Of a DNA stretch of 45,643 bases, positions 25,729-34,531 are shown piece after piece. Below the pieces are notes generated by a model. The model had not been told where the DNA came from. It searched no databases and worked only from the letters and a program-made list of their open reading frames with translations. Origin of the DNA: Candidatus Saccharibacteria bacterium CG_4_10_14_0_2_um_filter_52_9. Lineage in GTDB: Bacteria > Actinomycetota > Acidimicrobiia > Acidimicrobiales > RAAP-2. Positions within the stretch are counted from its first letter, which is position 1. Every line of letters begins with the position of its first letter. Location of the stretch: contig CAJCJA010000054.1 in NCBI GenBank assembly GCA_903970515.1, positions 1-45,643 of the forward strand, read 5' to 3'. The translations under genes were made by a program, and so were the position numbers.

Positions 25729-28700
25729 ACTACGTCCGACGACTCCCCCTCAACGCGTCGCGTCAAGGGCTCCTTTGGACCCAACGCCTGGCTCGTTGAC
25801 GACATGTACGACCGTTTTATCGCTGACCCCAATTCCGTCTCCTCGAGTTGGCGCGAATTCTTTGCCGATTACCAGCGTTCGACCGTGCCGTCGGTGGCTT
25901 CGTCGGCGACCCATGCGCCAAGCGCCACGCCGGCCGCGCCCGCCAAGCAAATTGTTGCCATCGATGAAGAGGCGACACCGTTACGAGGAGCCGCGGCGCG
26001 CATCGTCACGAACATGAACGCGAGCCTCGCGGTCCCGACGGCCACGAGCGTGCGCACGGTCTCGGCGCGCTTGCTTGAAATCAACCGAGTGGCGTTGAAT
26101 GAGTCATTGTCACGCTCGAGTGGCGCCAAGGTGTCCTTCACCCACTTCATCGCCTACGCCATCGTCAAGGGCCTCGGGCACGTCAAAGCACTGAACTCGA
26201 CGTTCGTCGACGCGGTCGATGAGAAAGGCACGCCCGGCGTGCGCCATCACGAACACGTTGGTCTCGGGCTCGCCGTCGACGTCGAGAAACCCGACGGCAC
26301 CCACGGCCTCTTAGTGCCCGTCATTCGTGACGCGGACACATTCGACTTTCGAGAGTTCCTCCTCGCCTATGAAACGTTGATCAGAAAGATTCACTCCAAC
26401 ACCTTTGGTGCAGACGACTTCGTGGGTGCGACGGTGTCCCTCACGAACCCGGGCACCCTCGGGACGGTGCAGTCGGTGCCGCGACTCATGCCGGGCCAGG
26501 GCGCAATCTTTGGTGTCGGAGCGCTCAATTGGCCGGCGGGCTTCGAAGCGGCCGATCCGCGCGCCCTCGCAGAACTCGGAGTGGGCAAGGTACTGACACT
26601 CACTTCCACCTACGACCATCGCATCATTCAAGGTGCAGAGTCGGGCCTGTTCTTGAAGTACGTGGCCGAATGCTTGACCGGTGATCATGACTTCTACGAA
26701 GAGGTCTTCTCATCGCTCGGCATCCCGTACGAACCGGCGCACTGGGCGAAGGACCACAACGCAATTGCGAGCGAAGACAACGCGGAGCGCATCTTGAAGC
26801 AGATTCGCGTCCAAGAGCTCATCAATATGTATCGAGTGCGCGGACATCTGAACGCGCACTTGGACCCGCTCTCGAGTGAGCCCCCTCCCGTGCATTCAGA
26901 ACTCGAGCTCGCGACCTACGGACTCACCATCTGGGATTTGCAACGCACGTTCGTCGTCAACGGTCTCGCGGGCAAAACCGAAGCGACGCTCGAGGAGATC
27001 TTGAGTATCCTTCGCGACGCGTACTGTCGCACGACGGGCATCGAATACGGCCACATCATGGACCCCGAGCAGAAGCGTTGGATCCAACAGCGCGTCGAGG
27101 GTGTCAACCAGACGATGAGCGTCGAAGAGCAGCACCGGGTCCTCGAGGCGCTCAACGAGGCCGAGGTCTTTGAGAAGTTCCTGCACTCTCGCTACGTGGG
27201 CCAGAAGCGCTTCGGACTCGAAGGTGGCGAATCGACGATCGTGGCGTTGCAGTGCATTCTCGACGTCGCCGCGGACGAAGGCCTGCGCGAAGCGGTGATA
27301 GGTATGGCGCACCGCGGTCGTCTCAACGTGCTCGCGAACGTCGTGGGTAAGTCCTACAGCGACATCTTCTCTGAGTTCGAGGGCAACCTCGATCCCGAAA
27401 GCGTCCAAGGAAGCGGTGACGTCAAGTACCACAAGGGTTCGCGTGGGACCTTCAAGAACCCGCGAGGAGCGACCATCGAGGTCTCTATGGCGTCGAACCC
27501 CTCGCACCTCGAAGCGGTGAGCCCCGTCGTCGAAGGAATCGTGCGCGCGAAGCAAGACCTCGTCTGTCATCCGAGTGACGGCACCCAGTGGGACAACATG
27601 CCTGACGTGTTCCCGTACCTCGCGATCCTCGTGCACGGTGACGCCGCCTTCGCGGGTCAGGGAGTGGTCGCCGAAACGCTCAACATGTCCCAATTGTCGG
27701 GTTATCGCGTGGGTGGCGCCATCCACATCGTCATCAACAACCAAGTCGGCTTCACGACGGCGCCCGAAGCCGCGCGAACCAGCTACTACCCAACCGACGT
27801 CGCCAAGATGATCCAAGCGCCAATCTTCCACGTGAACGGCGACGATCCCGAGGCGTGCGCGCGCGCCGCGCGTCTCGCTTACGACTACCGCGAGACGTTC
27901 CATCGCGACGTGGTGCTCGACATCGTCTGCTATCGACGCTACGGCCACAACGAAGGCGACGACCCGAGCTACACCCAACCCCAGATGTACAAGATCATCG
28001 ACCAGATGCGCTCGGTGCGAAAGATCTACACCGAGACGTTGGTTCGACGCGGCGACATCAGCATGGAACAAGCCGAGTCCGAGCTCGACCAATTCAACGC
28101 CCGTCTCCAGAGCGTGCTCGACGAAGTGCGCGCGGTGCCCGTGCCGAGCCTCGACGGTGTGCCCGTTGCCGAGATTCCCGAAGACCTGCCCGCGCCGGCG
28201 ACCGGTGTCGAGCGTTCGACGTTGCTCGAGATCGCGAAGGCGACGATGACCGCTCCCGAGGGCTTCACGATCCATCCCAAACTGGAGCGTCAATTTGCGC
28301 AGCGCCAGGCGTTGCTTGACGCGGGTGACGTCGACTGGGCACTGGGTGAAGCTCTCGCTCTAGGCACCCTCGTCAAGGGCGGTTCCAACGTTCGCCTCAC
28401 CGGTCAAGATTCTCGGCGAGGGACGTTCTCGCACCGTCACGCCGCGCTCATTGACTACGACAACGGAACCCAGTACGTCCCGCTCGCAAATCTTGATTCG
28501 AAGGCCTTCTTCACGGTGCGCGACTCACTGCTCAGTGAATACGCCGCGTTAGGTTTTGAATACGGGTACTCCGTCGAATCGACCAACACCTTGGTGGCGT
28601 GGGAAGCGCAGTTCGGGGACTTCGTCAACGGTGCCGAGATCATCATCGACAACTTCCTCGTCGCGGCGGAGGACAAATGGGGCCAGCACGCCAGTCTCAC

Positions 28701-29343
28701 GATGCTCTTGCCTCACGGCTACGAAGGTCAAGGTCCCGAACACTCGAGTGGTCGCATCGAGCGATTCCTTTCGTTGAGCGCGCGCAACAACATCCGCGTC
28801 ACCCAACCCTCCAGCGCCGCACAGTATTTCCACTTGTTGCGCAGCCAAGTGTTGCGAGAGAACATAACACCGCTCATTGTCTTCACGCCCAAGTCGATGT
28901 TGCGTGCGGTCCAGATGCGCTCGCGACTCGAGGAGTTCGAGCACGGTTCGTTCCAAACGGTCCTCGAAGACCATTCGATCGATCCCAGTGCCGTCACGCG
29001 CGTTGTGCTGGCGACGGGAAAGATCGCCCACGAAGCGATTGCGCGTCGCGACGAGCTCAAGGCGCCTGTCGCGGTCGTGCGCGTCGAACAGCTCTATCCC
29101 TGGCCCCTCGAACGCATCGAGGAGATCATCACTACGTATCCCAAACTCGAAGAGGTGCTGTGGTTGCAGGAGGAGCCCGAGAACATGGGGGCGTGGCCCT
29201 TCGTGCACTTACAGATGCACCATCAACTACGTGACACGAAAGTGCGACACGTGGCCCGCGCCGAATCCGCGAGTCCTGCAACAGGAAGTGGGCTCGTCCA
29301 CGCGGCCGAGCAGGCGGACCTGTTGCAACGGTCTATCGGGTGA
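25726..29343 (+). CDS. kgd: Multifunctional 2-oxoglutarate decarboxylase / dehydrogenase E1-E2 (Kgd)
   Basis: Kgd is the actinobacterial enzyme that joins an E2-type succinyltransferase domain to the E1 domain of 2-oxoglutarate dehydrogenase and works in the TCA cycle. The 1205-residue protein has the E1-type N-terminal helix (WLVDDMYDRFIADP), a Pro/Ala linker, an E2 catalytic domain (about 90-320, with DHRIIQ near 300) without a lipoyl domain, and an E1 domain (about 360-1200) with GMAHRGRLNVLANVVGK near 526, the HGDAAFAGQG segment near 637 and INNQVGFTT near 669. Lipoyl groups must come from another protein. It leads a four-gene operon through 4-base overlaps. Confidence 0.97.
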   Translation: MTTSDDSPSTRRVKGSFGPNAWLVDDMYDRFIADPNSVSSSWREFFADYQRSTVPSVASSATHAPSATPAAPAKQIVAIDEEATPLRGAAARIVTNMNASLAVPTATSVRTVSARLLEINRVALNESLSRSSGAKVSFTHFIAYAIVKGLGHVKALNSTFVDAVDEKGTPGVRHHEHVGLGLAVDVEKPDGTHGLLVPVIRDADTFDFREFLLAYETLIRKIHSNTFGADDFVGATVSLTNPGTLGTVQSVPRLMPGQGAIFGVGALNWPAGFEAADPRALAELGVGKVLTLTSTYDHRIIQGAESGLFLKYVAECLTGDHDFYEEVFSSLGIPYEPAHWAKDHNAIASEDNAERILKQIRVQELINMYRVRGHLNAHLDPLSSEPPPVHSELELATYGLTIWDLQRTFVVNGLAGKTEATLEEILSILRDAYCRTTGIEYGHIMDPEQKRWIQQRVEGVNQTMSVEEQHRVLEALNEAEVFEKFLHSRYVGQKRFGLEGGESTIVALQCILDVAADEGLREAVIGMAHRGRLNVLANVVGKSYSDIFSEFEGNLDPESVQGSGDVKYHKGSRGTFKNPRGATIEVSMASNPSHLEAVSPVVEGIVRAKQDLVCHPSDGTQWDNMPDVFPYLAILVHGDAAFAGQGVVAETLNMSQLSGYRVGGAIHIVINNQVGFTTAPEAARTSYYPTDVAKMIQAPIFHVNGDDPEACARAARLAYDYRETFHRDVVLDIVCYRRYGHNEGDDPSYTQPQMYKIIDQMRSVRKIYTETLVRRGDISMEQAESELDQFNARLQSVLDEVRAVPVPSLDGVPVAEIPEDLPAPATGVERSTLLEIAKATMTAPEGFTIHPKLERQFAQRQALLDAGDVDWALGEALALGTLVKGGSNVRLTGQDSRRGTFSHRHAALIDYDNGTQYVPLANLDSKAFFTVRDSLLSEYAALGFEYGYSVESTNTLVAWEAQFGDFVNGAEIIIDNFLVAAEDKWGQHASLTMLLPHGYEGQGPEHSSGRIERFLSLSARNNIRVTQPSSAAQYFHLLRSQVLRENITPLIVFTPKSMLRAVQMRSRLEEFEHGSFQTVLEDHSIDPSAVTRVVLATGKIAHEAIARRDELKAPVAVVRVEQLYPWPLERIEEIITTYPKLEEVLWLQEEPENMGAWPFVHLQMHHQLRDTKVRHVARAESASPATGSGLVHAAEQADLLQRSIG

Positions 29344-30401
29344 GCCCGACAAAGCTCGGTCGACTTCGCGTCGTGGTCGATGGTTCGAACCTCGCGACCG
29401 AGGGACGGACCGTGCCGAGTCTGGTGCAACTCGACGAAGCAGTGCGCGCCTTCATTGAGGAGTACCCCAAGAGCGAGGTCATCGTGGTCGTCGACGCGAG
29501 CTTCGAGCACCGAGTCGCCGCGGCTGAGCGTGCGCGTTTCAAGGACGCCGAGATGGCCGGAGAGATCGTGACGCCGCCCGCGGGCGCGATTGGGCGCGGT
29601 GACGCGTTCATTTTGAAGATCGCGCACCGCATCGATGCCGTCGTGTTGAGCAACGACTCGTTCCAAGAGTTCCACGAGGACTATCCGTGGCTCTTTGATG
29701 CGAACCGCCTCATCGGGGGAAAGCCCGTGAAGGGCGTGGGGTGGGTCTTCACCCCGCGTATTCCGGTGCGGGGCATCAAGGCCGTGCGAGCGGCGAAGAA
29801 GCTGACGCTGACCCTGCCCGATGGTTCGCCACCAACCATTGGTTCGACGCTCACCCCTGTCAAGACACTTAAGTCGGCGGCGAAGAAACCCGCCAAGACC
29901 GCGAAAACCGCGGTGAAGGTGCCAAAGAAGGCGGCCAAGGTTGTCGAGGCACCGCTGAAACAGGTCGACGTCGCCGCGAAGAAGTTAGCGAAGAAGTCGG
30001 CGCCCTCGAAAAAGACCGCGGCCGTCAAGCCCGCGCTCAGTGTGAAGAAGTCCGCGAAGGCGCCGGGTGCGCCCGCGAAGAAGTCCCTGGCGCTTCCCGC
30101 GGTCGCCCTTCGCCGTGGACGTCACCCGGTCAACCCTGAAGCCGACTTCACACTCTTCACGCACGCGTATCGCATTGGCGCCAAGCTTGAAGGCGAGGTC
30201 ACCGCCTTCACGAGTCACGGTGCGGTCATCAACGTCAAGTTGAAAGGCTCCAAACACGTCGAGTGTTACGCCCCCACGGCCTCGTTGGGTACGCCGTCGC
30301 CCGCGAGGGCCCGTGACGTTCTTAAGCGAGGCGATAAACGAACGTTCAAGTTGGTCACCGTCGATAGCGAGCGACGAATCGCGGAATTGGCATTGGCGTG
30401 A
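29340..30401 (+). CDS. NYN/PIN-type (Zc3h12a-like) RNase with Lys-rich linker and S1-like domain
   Basis: The 353-residue protein has three parts. Residues 1-150 look like a NYN/Zc3h12a-type nuclease fold with conserved acidic positions (VVVDGSNLA near 14, VVVVDASFEHR near 50, VVLSNDSFQEF near 105). Residues 150-260 are Lys/Ala/Pro-rich and resemble the histone-like protein at 16197. Residues 270-353 look like an S1/OB RNA-binding domain (KLEGEVTAFTSHGAVINV, then VTVDSERRIAELALA). This suggests an RNA-cutting enzyme held on RNA by two basic modules. The function is inferred. The GTG overlaps the kgd stop by four bases, and the next gene overlaps its stop in the same way. Confidence 0.75.
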   Translation: MSPTKLGRLRVVVDGSNLATEGRTVPSLVQLDEAVRAFIEEYPKSEVIVVVDASFEHRVAAAERARFKDAEMAGEIVTPPAGAIGRGDAFILKIAHRIDAVVLSNDSFQEFHEDYPWLFDANRLIGGKPVKGVGWVFTPRIPVRGIKAVRAAKKLTLTLPDGSPPTIGSTLTPVKTLKSAAKKPAKTAKTAVKVPKKAAKVVEAPLKQVDVAAKKLAKKSAPSKKTAAVKPALSVKKSAKAPGAPAKKSLALPAVALRRGRHPVNPEADFTLFTHAYRIGAKLEGEVTAFTSHGAVINVKLKGSKHVECYAPTASLGTPSPARARDVLKRGDKRTFKLVTVDSERRIAELALA

Positions 30402-30832
30402 GCGAACTCTCGATGAATCCGGTGGACTATCTTCCGCACCGTCCGCCCTTTCTACTTCTCGATGCGATGCTCAGCGTCGAGCCCGGTCTTCGAGCCTCGG
30501 GCGTGTGGACGATACGAGGTAGCGAATGGTTCTTTCCTGGACATTTTCCTGGCCGCCCCACGACTCCGGGAGTGCTGCTCTTAGAATCGATTGCCCAATG
30601 CGGCGCGGTCGCCGTGCTGAGCGATCCCAAGTATGCGGGACGACTTCCCCTTTTCGGTGGCGTCGAGTCGGCACGATTTCGCCGTCAGGTGCTACCCGGC
30701 GACACGGTCGTCGTGGAGTGCGAGATGACGCGTCTGTCGGCGAGAGGCGGCAAAGGTCATGGTCGCGCCAGCGTCGAGGGTCAACTCGCCGTCGAAGCGG
30801 ACCTCTTGTTTGTCATCGCTGACGCGACATGA
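30398..30832 (+). CDS. FabZ-like 3-hydroxyacyl-ACP dehydratase (hotdog fold)
   Basis: FabZ removes water from 3-hydroxyacyl-ACP in fatty-acid elongation. The 144-residue protein has the catalytic His in LPHRPPFLLLD near residue 13, the GHFPGRPTTPGVLLLESIAQ segment with the catalytic Glu near 65, and the FGGVESARFRRQVLPGDT strand. It might be FabZ itself or a related hotdog dehydratase. It sits in the kgd operon away from other fatty-acid genes and starts within the stop of the NYN gene. Confidence 0.85.
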   Translation: MSELSMNPVDYLPHRPPFLLLDAMLSVEPGLRASGVWTIRGSEWFFPGHFPGRPTTPGVLLLESIAQCGAVAVLSDPKYAGRLPLFGGVESARFRRQVLPGDTVVVECEMTRLSARGGKGHGRASVEGQLAVEADLLFVIADAT

Positions 30833-31590
30833 AGGTGGCGACGTGGAACGTCAACTCGCTCAACGCACGTTGGCATCGCGTCGAACCGTGGTTGCGGGAG
30901 CATTCACCTGACATCGTGATGCTCCAAGAGACGAAACAAACTGACGAGACGTTTCCCTTCGCCGAGCTTTCCTCGATGGGTTACGACGCCGCCCACTACG
31001 GACAGGGCCGATGGAACGGCGTCGCAATCCTCTCTAAAGTGGGGCTGCGGGACGTCGTGCGTGGTTTCGGTGATGAAGACGAGGAGGCTCGGGTCATCGC
31101 CGCGACGTGCGCGGGGATTCGCGTGCATTCGTGCTACGTGCCCAACGGGCGCGCCCTCGACGATCCGCACTACCAGTACAAACTCGAGTGGCTGGCGCGC
31201 CTGGCGCGTGTCGCCGAGCAACGTGATCGGCGGCAATTTGCGCTGTTCGGTGGTGATTTCAACGTGGCGCCGACTGACCTTGACTGTTATGACCCGAGCG
31301 TCTTCGAGGGAGCGACGCACGTGAGCGAACCAGAGCGCGAGGCCATTCGAACACTCGAGGCGCAAGGCCTCGTCGATGTGACGCGTCGTCTTCATCCAAC
31401 CGAGCCCGCTTTCACGTGGTGGGACTATCGAAGCGGTTCGTTCCATCGCGGGTGGGGACTGCGCATTGATCTTCTCTTCGTCGATGAGTCACTGGCACAA
31501 AAGGCGACGTCGAGTTACGTGGACCGAGAGGCGCGAAAGGGCGAGAAGCCCTCGGACCACGCGCCAGTCCTCGCCGAGTTTTCCGACTAG
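30829..31590 (+). CDS. xthA: Exodeoxyribonuclease III (AP endonuclease)
   Basis: ExoIII cuts DNA at abasic sites and has 3'-phosphatase activity in base-excision repair. The 253-residue protein has the family signatures: MKVATWNVNSLNAR at the start, LQETKQTDE with the metal-binding Glu near 36, GGDFNVAP near 140, a WWDYR segment, and SDHAPV with the catalytic His near 246. It overlaps the previous gene by four bases. Its TAG stop shares bases with the stop of the convergent ThDP enzyme gene. Confidence 0.94.
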   Translation: MKVATWNVNSLNARWHRVEPWLREHSPDIVMLQETKQTDETFPFAELSSMGYDAAHYGQGRWNGVAILSKVGLRDVVRGFGDEDEEARVIAATCAGIRVHSCYVPNGRALDDPHYQYKLEWLARLARVAEQRDRRQFALFGGDFNVAPTDLDCYDPSVFEGATHVSEPEREAIRTLEAQGLVDVTRRLHPTEPAFTWWDYRSGSFHRGWGLRIDLLFVDESLAQKATSSYVDREARKGEKPSDHAPVLAEFSD

Positions 31591-33140
31591 TTGAGGCCTT
31601 TGGGCAGCATCGCCTCGATGAAGGCGGGACCGGGCGTCGCGTAGGAGTCGCGCAGTGCTCGCACCAATTCGTCCGCGCTCGACACGCGGGTCGCGGGCAC
31701 ACCGAGTCCACGGGCGATCGAGCACAGGTCGAGCGTCGGATCATCGAGTTCGAGCATTCGTTGACTCGTGGAGCCCTCGTGCACCGCGCCGACTCGCTGG
31801 CGCTCCAGGTTCAAGATGGCGTAGCTGCGATTACTCAGCGCGACCACGGTTACTGGCGCGCCCTCGCGGGCCATGGTCCAGAGGGCTTGGGGCGTGTACA
31901 TCATGGAACCGTCCGACTCGAGACAGAGCACACGCTCGCCGCTCGCGACCGCCGCTCCCAAGGCGACGGGTAGTCCATAACCAATCGAACCTCCCGTGAG
32001 CGTCATCCATTGGTGCGGGGGCGAGAATTGCGTGGCGCCAAAGAGATGCACGCCACTCGTGTTGGACTCATCGGCGACCAGAAGTCCCTCGGGCATCGTC
32101 GCGCCGATCGCCGCGGCGAAACTCTGGGTGCTGAGGGCGCCCGATGGTTCGCCCACGACGTCGCCACGTGGCACCACCACGACGGGGGCTTCGAGGCCGT
32201 TGACGAGATTTTCCAGTGCTGCCATTGTGTCGGACCCCGGTGGTGCGAGGTTAATAACCTCGCAGTCGTCGGTGACGAGGCGACTGGCGACGTCGGGATA
32301 GGCGAAGAAACCAACGGGCTCGATGGACCCGATCAGCACGATCGCTTCGACGTCCTTCAGTTGCGCGATGGCGAACTCGCTGAGATAGATCAAGCGCTCG
32401 GGGATCGGGATGCCGGTGCCCCGATCAATGATCGAGGGAAAGGTCTCCATGATCATCTTCGAGTCCGTCGCGGCGCATATCCTCTGAGCGAGCTTCAGTT
32501 GCGCCGCGTCAAGAGCGCTTCCCCCTAGGAACACGGCGCTTCGCTTGCGACGCAGCGCGCCGAGGGCTTTGCCGATGATTCCTTCGTCCAAGGGCAGCGC
32601 ACGCTCGGGCGTGGCGACTGGCCATGAGGGGGCAACGTTCAGCTCGCCCCAGGACACATCTGCGGGCAGGATCAACGTGGCGATCTGGCCAGGTGGTCCG
32701 AATGACGCCCGAACCGCGTCGGCGGTATCGAGGGCGACGTCATCTGGCTTCAGCGTTCGACGTTGCCATCCTTTCAACGCAGAAGTAAGCGAATCGATGT
32801 CGCTCTGTAGTGGTGCGTCATACTGCGCGTGATAGGTCGCGTGGTCTCCCACGATGTTGATCAGCGGGACCCTCGCCCTTCGCGCGTTGTGAAGGTTCGC
32901 CCAGCCGTTGGCGAGCCCGGGACCCAGATGCAGCAAGGTGGCGGCAGGCCTCTTCGTCACCCTGGCGTAGCCATCGGCAGCGCCGGTCGCCACCCCCTCG
33001 AAGAGGCAGAGAATGGCGTTCATGCCTGGCGCGTCGTCGAGTCCAGCGACGAAGTGCATCTCGGATGTGCCCGGATTGGCGAAACACGTGGTGACGCCGT
33101 TGGCCTGGAGCGTCGCGAGTAGGGCGTGCGCACCGTTCAC
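31587..33140 (-). CDS. Acetolactate-synthase-like thiamine-diphosphate enzyme
   Basis: ThDP enzymes of this family include acetolactate synthase, benzoylformate decarboxylase and 2-hydroxyacyl-CoA lyase. The 517-residue protein has the catalytic Glu region CLFEGVATGAADGYAR near residue 48, a central dehydrogenase-like domain, and the ThDP motif, here ESDGSMMYTPQALWTM, ending in Asn. It is shorter than IlvB, lacks an adjacent regulatory subunit, and overlaps a GlcD-type oxidase gene by four bases. So the role is probably 2-oxoacid decarboxylation or ligation rather than branched-chain synthesis, but the substrate is unknown. Confidence 0.85.
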   Translation of the reverse strand: MNGAHALLATLQANGVTTCFANPGTSEMHFVAGLDDAPGMNAILCLFEGVATGAADGYARVTKRPAATLLHLGPGLANGWANLHNARRARVPLINIVGDHATYHAQYDAPLQSDIDSLTSALKGWQRRTLKPDDVALDTADAVRASFGPPGQIATLILPADVSWGELNVAPSWPVATPERALPLDEGIIGKALGALRRKRSAVFLGGSALDAAQLKLAQRICAATDSKMIMETFPSIIDRGTGIPIPERLIYLSEFAIAQLKDVEAIVLIGSIEPVGFFAYPDVASRLVTDDCEVINLAPPGSDTMAALENLVNGLEAPVVVVPRGDVVGEPSGALSTQSFAAAIGATMPEGLLVADESNTSGVHLFGATQFSPPHQWMTLTGGSIGYGLPVALGAAVASGERVLCLESDGSMMYTPQALWTMAREGAPVTVVALSNRSYAILNLERQRVGAVHEGSTSQRMLELDDPTLDLCSIARGLGVPATRVSSADELVRALRDSYATPGPAFIEAMLPKGLN

Positions 33141-34531
33141 GTGAACGGCCGATCGTCCACGTGACGGTGAGGATTGAGCAGTAGTTGGGGATCAAAGACC
33201 GCCTTGATCCTTCGCTGGAGCGACACGAGTGAAGGATCGGTCAGCGCTAGGTACGGCGCTTGCTTGTCGCGTCCGATGCCGTGCTCGCCCGAGATCTGTC
33301 CTCCGACGCTCAAGGCGTAGGAGAAGAGTTCGAAGAGCATCACCGCACGCTGATCGTCGTCGGGCAAGAACACCGAAAGATGCACGTTGCCATCACCCAC
33401 GTGTCCGCATCCCGAAACGAACGCCTCGTGGCGTTTCGCGATATCAGATGCTTCCTCGAGGAACAATGCCACGCTCGAGCGGGGCACGACGACGTCGACG
33501 ATCTCGTTCGCGCCCGCCGCCTTCGCGACCCAGAAACCACGTTCCCTCGCTTCGATGAGACGAACACCGGCGTTCGAGGACAACACGTAGACATCGAGTG
33601 CGCCCGCCGAGTCGACCAAGTCCGCGAGTGCTTCGAGGTCGGGGTCGAGTTGTGCGGCGGTTCTCGTTTCGAGCACGATGATGAGATACGCCTGCGTGCG
33701 CGCGGCGACCTTCTCGTCAACCCCCAATTCCAAGGACGCGGCGTTGGTGATACCCGCCATCGTGAGTAAATCGAGGTATTCGAGGATCGACGGCTGGAGT
33801 CCGGACGCGATAATCCTGGGCACGACGCGAGTGACCTGATCGAGCGAGGAAAACGGCACGAGTACGGTCGCCGACGAAGGAAGGGTCGGTGACAGTCGAA
33901 GCGTCACCTCGGTGACCAGTGCCAGAGTCCCTTCGCTGCCAATGATGAGTTGGGTGAGGTCGTAACCCGAGGATGATTTCATCACGCGCCCGCCGGTGCG
34001 AAGTATCGTCCCGTCCATCAGGACCAACTCGAGTCCCAGCACGTGTTGGCGAGTCACGCCGTGTCGCACAGCTCGCATACCGCCCGCGTTGGTGTTCACG
34101 TTGCCGCCGAGCGAACCCGAAAGCTCACCGGGATAGACCGGATAGCGCAGTCCGCTTGGCGCGAGCAGCTCGCCAAGTTCGCGCAACGTGCATCCCGGTT
34201 GTACGACTGCGACGTGATCGTCAATGTCGAGGTCGAGGAGCTGATTCATGCGAGAAAAGGCCACGACGATGCCGCCCGGGACCGGCGTCGCCGCGCCAGA
34301 GAGTCCGGTGCCGGATCCACGGGGTGTCAACGCGACGCCGTGGCGAGTCGCAAGCTTGGCGAGTTCGCTTACCTGTTGGGTGTGCGATGGCCGAACGACC
34401 GCGAATGGTTCAACGTGAACCTGGTGCAGGGATTCGTCGTGGAGGTCGTCGGGGTAGTGCTCGTGTTCGAACGTCGCCGCATCCTCACCGACGATGGCGA
34501 TGATTTCGTCACGTAACGTTAGATTTCCCAT
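33137..34531 (-). CDS. GlcD-type FAD-dependent 2-hydroxyacid oxidase/dehydrogenase
   Basis: GlcD-type flavoproteins oxidise glycolate, D-lactate or other 2-hydroxyacids. The 464-residue protein has the FAD-binding PRGSGTGLSGAATPVPGG near residue 92 and the GGNVNTNAGGMRAVRHGVTR loop near 150, and the C-terminal GCGHVGDGNVHLSVFL and GEHGIGRDK motifs of the FAD-oxidase C domain. No Cys-rich iron-sulfur domain is fused. It overlaps the helicase gene by 23 bases upstream and the ThDP enzyme by four bases downstream, so the two enzymes probably act in sequence on a 2-hydroxyacid. Confidence 0.9.
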   Translation of the reverse strand: MGNLTLRDEIIAIVGEDAATFEHEHYPDDLHDESLHQVHVEPFAVVRPSHTQQVSELAKLATRHGVALTPRGSGTGLSGAATPVPGGIVVAFSRMNQLLDLDIDDHVAVVQPGCTLRELGELLAPSGLRYPVYPGELSGSLGGNVNTNAGGMRAVRHGVTRQHVLGLELVLMDGTILRTGGRVMKSSSGYDLTQLIIGSEGTLALVTEVTLRLSPTLPSSATVLVPFSSLDQVTRVVPRIIASGLQPSILEYLDLLTMAGITNAASLELGVDEKVAARTQAYLIIVLETRTAAQLDPDLEALADLVDSAGALDVYVLSSNAGVRLIEARERGFWVAKAAGANEIVDVVVPRSSVALFLEEASDIAKRHEAFVSGCGHVGDGNVHLSVFLPDDDQRAVMLFELFSYALSVGGQISGEHGIGRDKQAPYLALTDPSLVSLQRRIKAVFDPQLLLNPHRHVDDRPFT

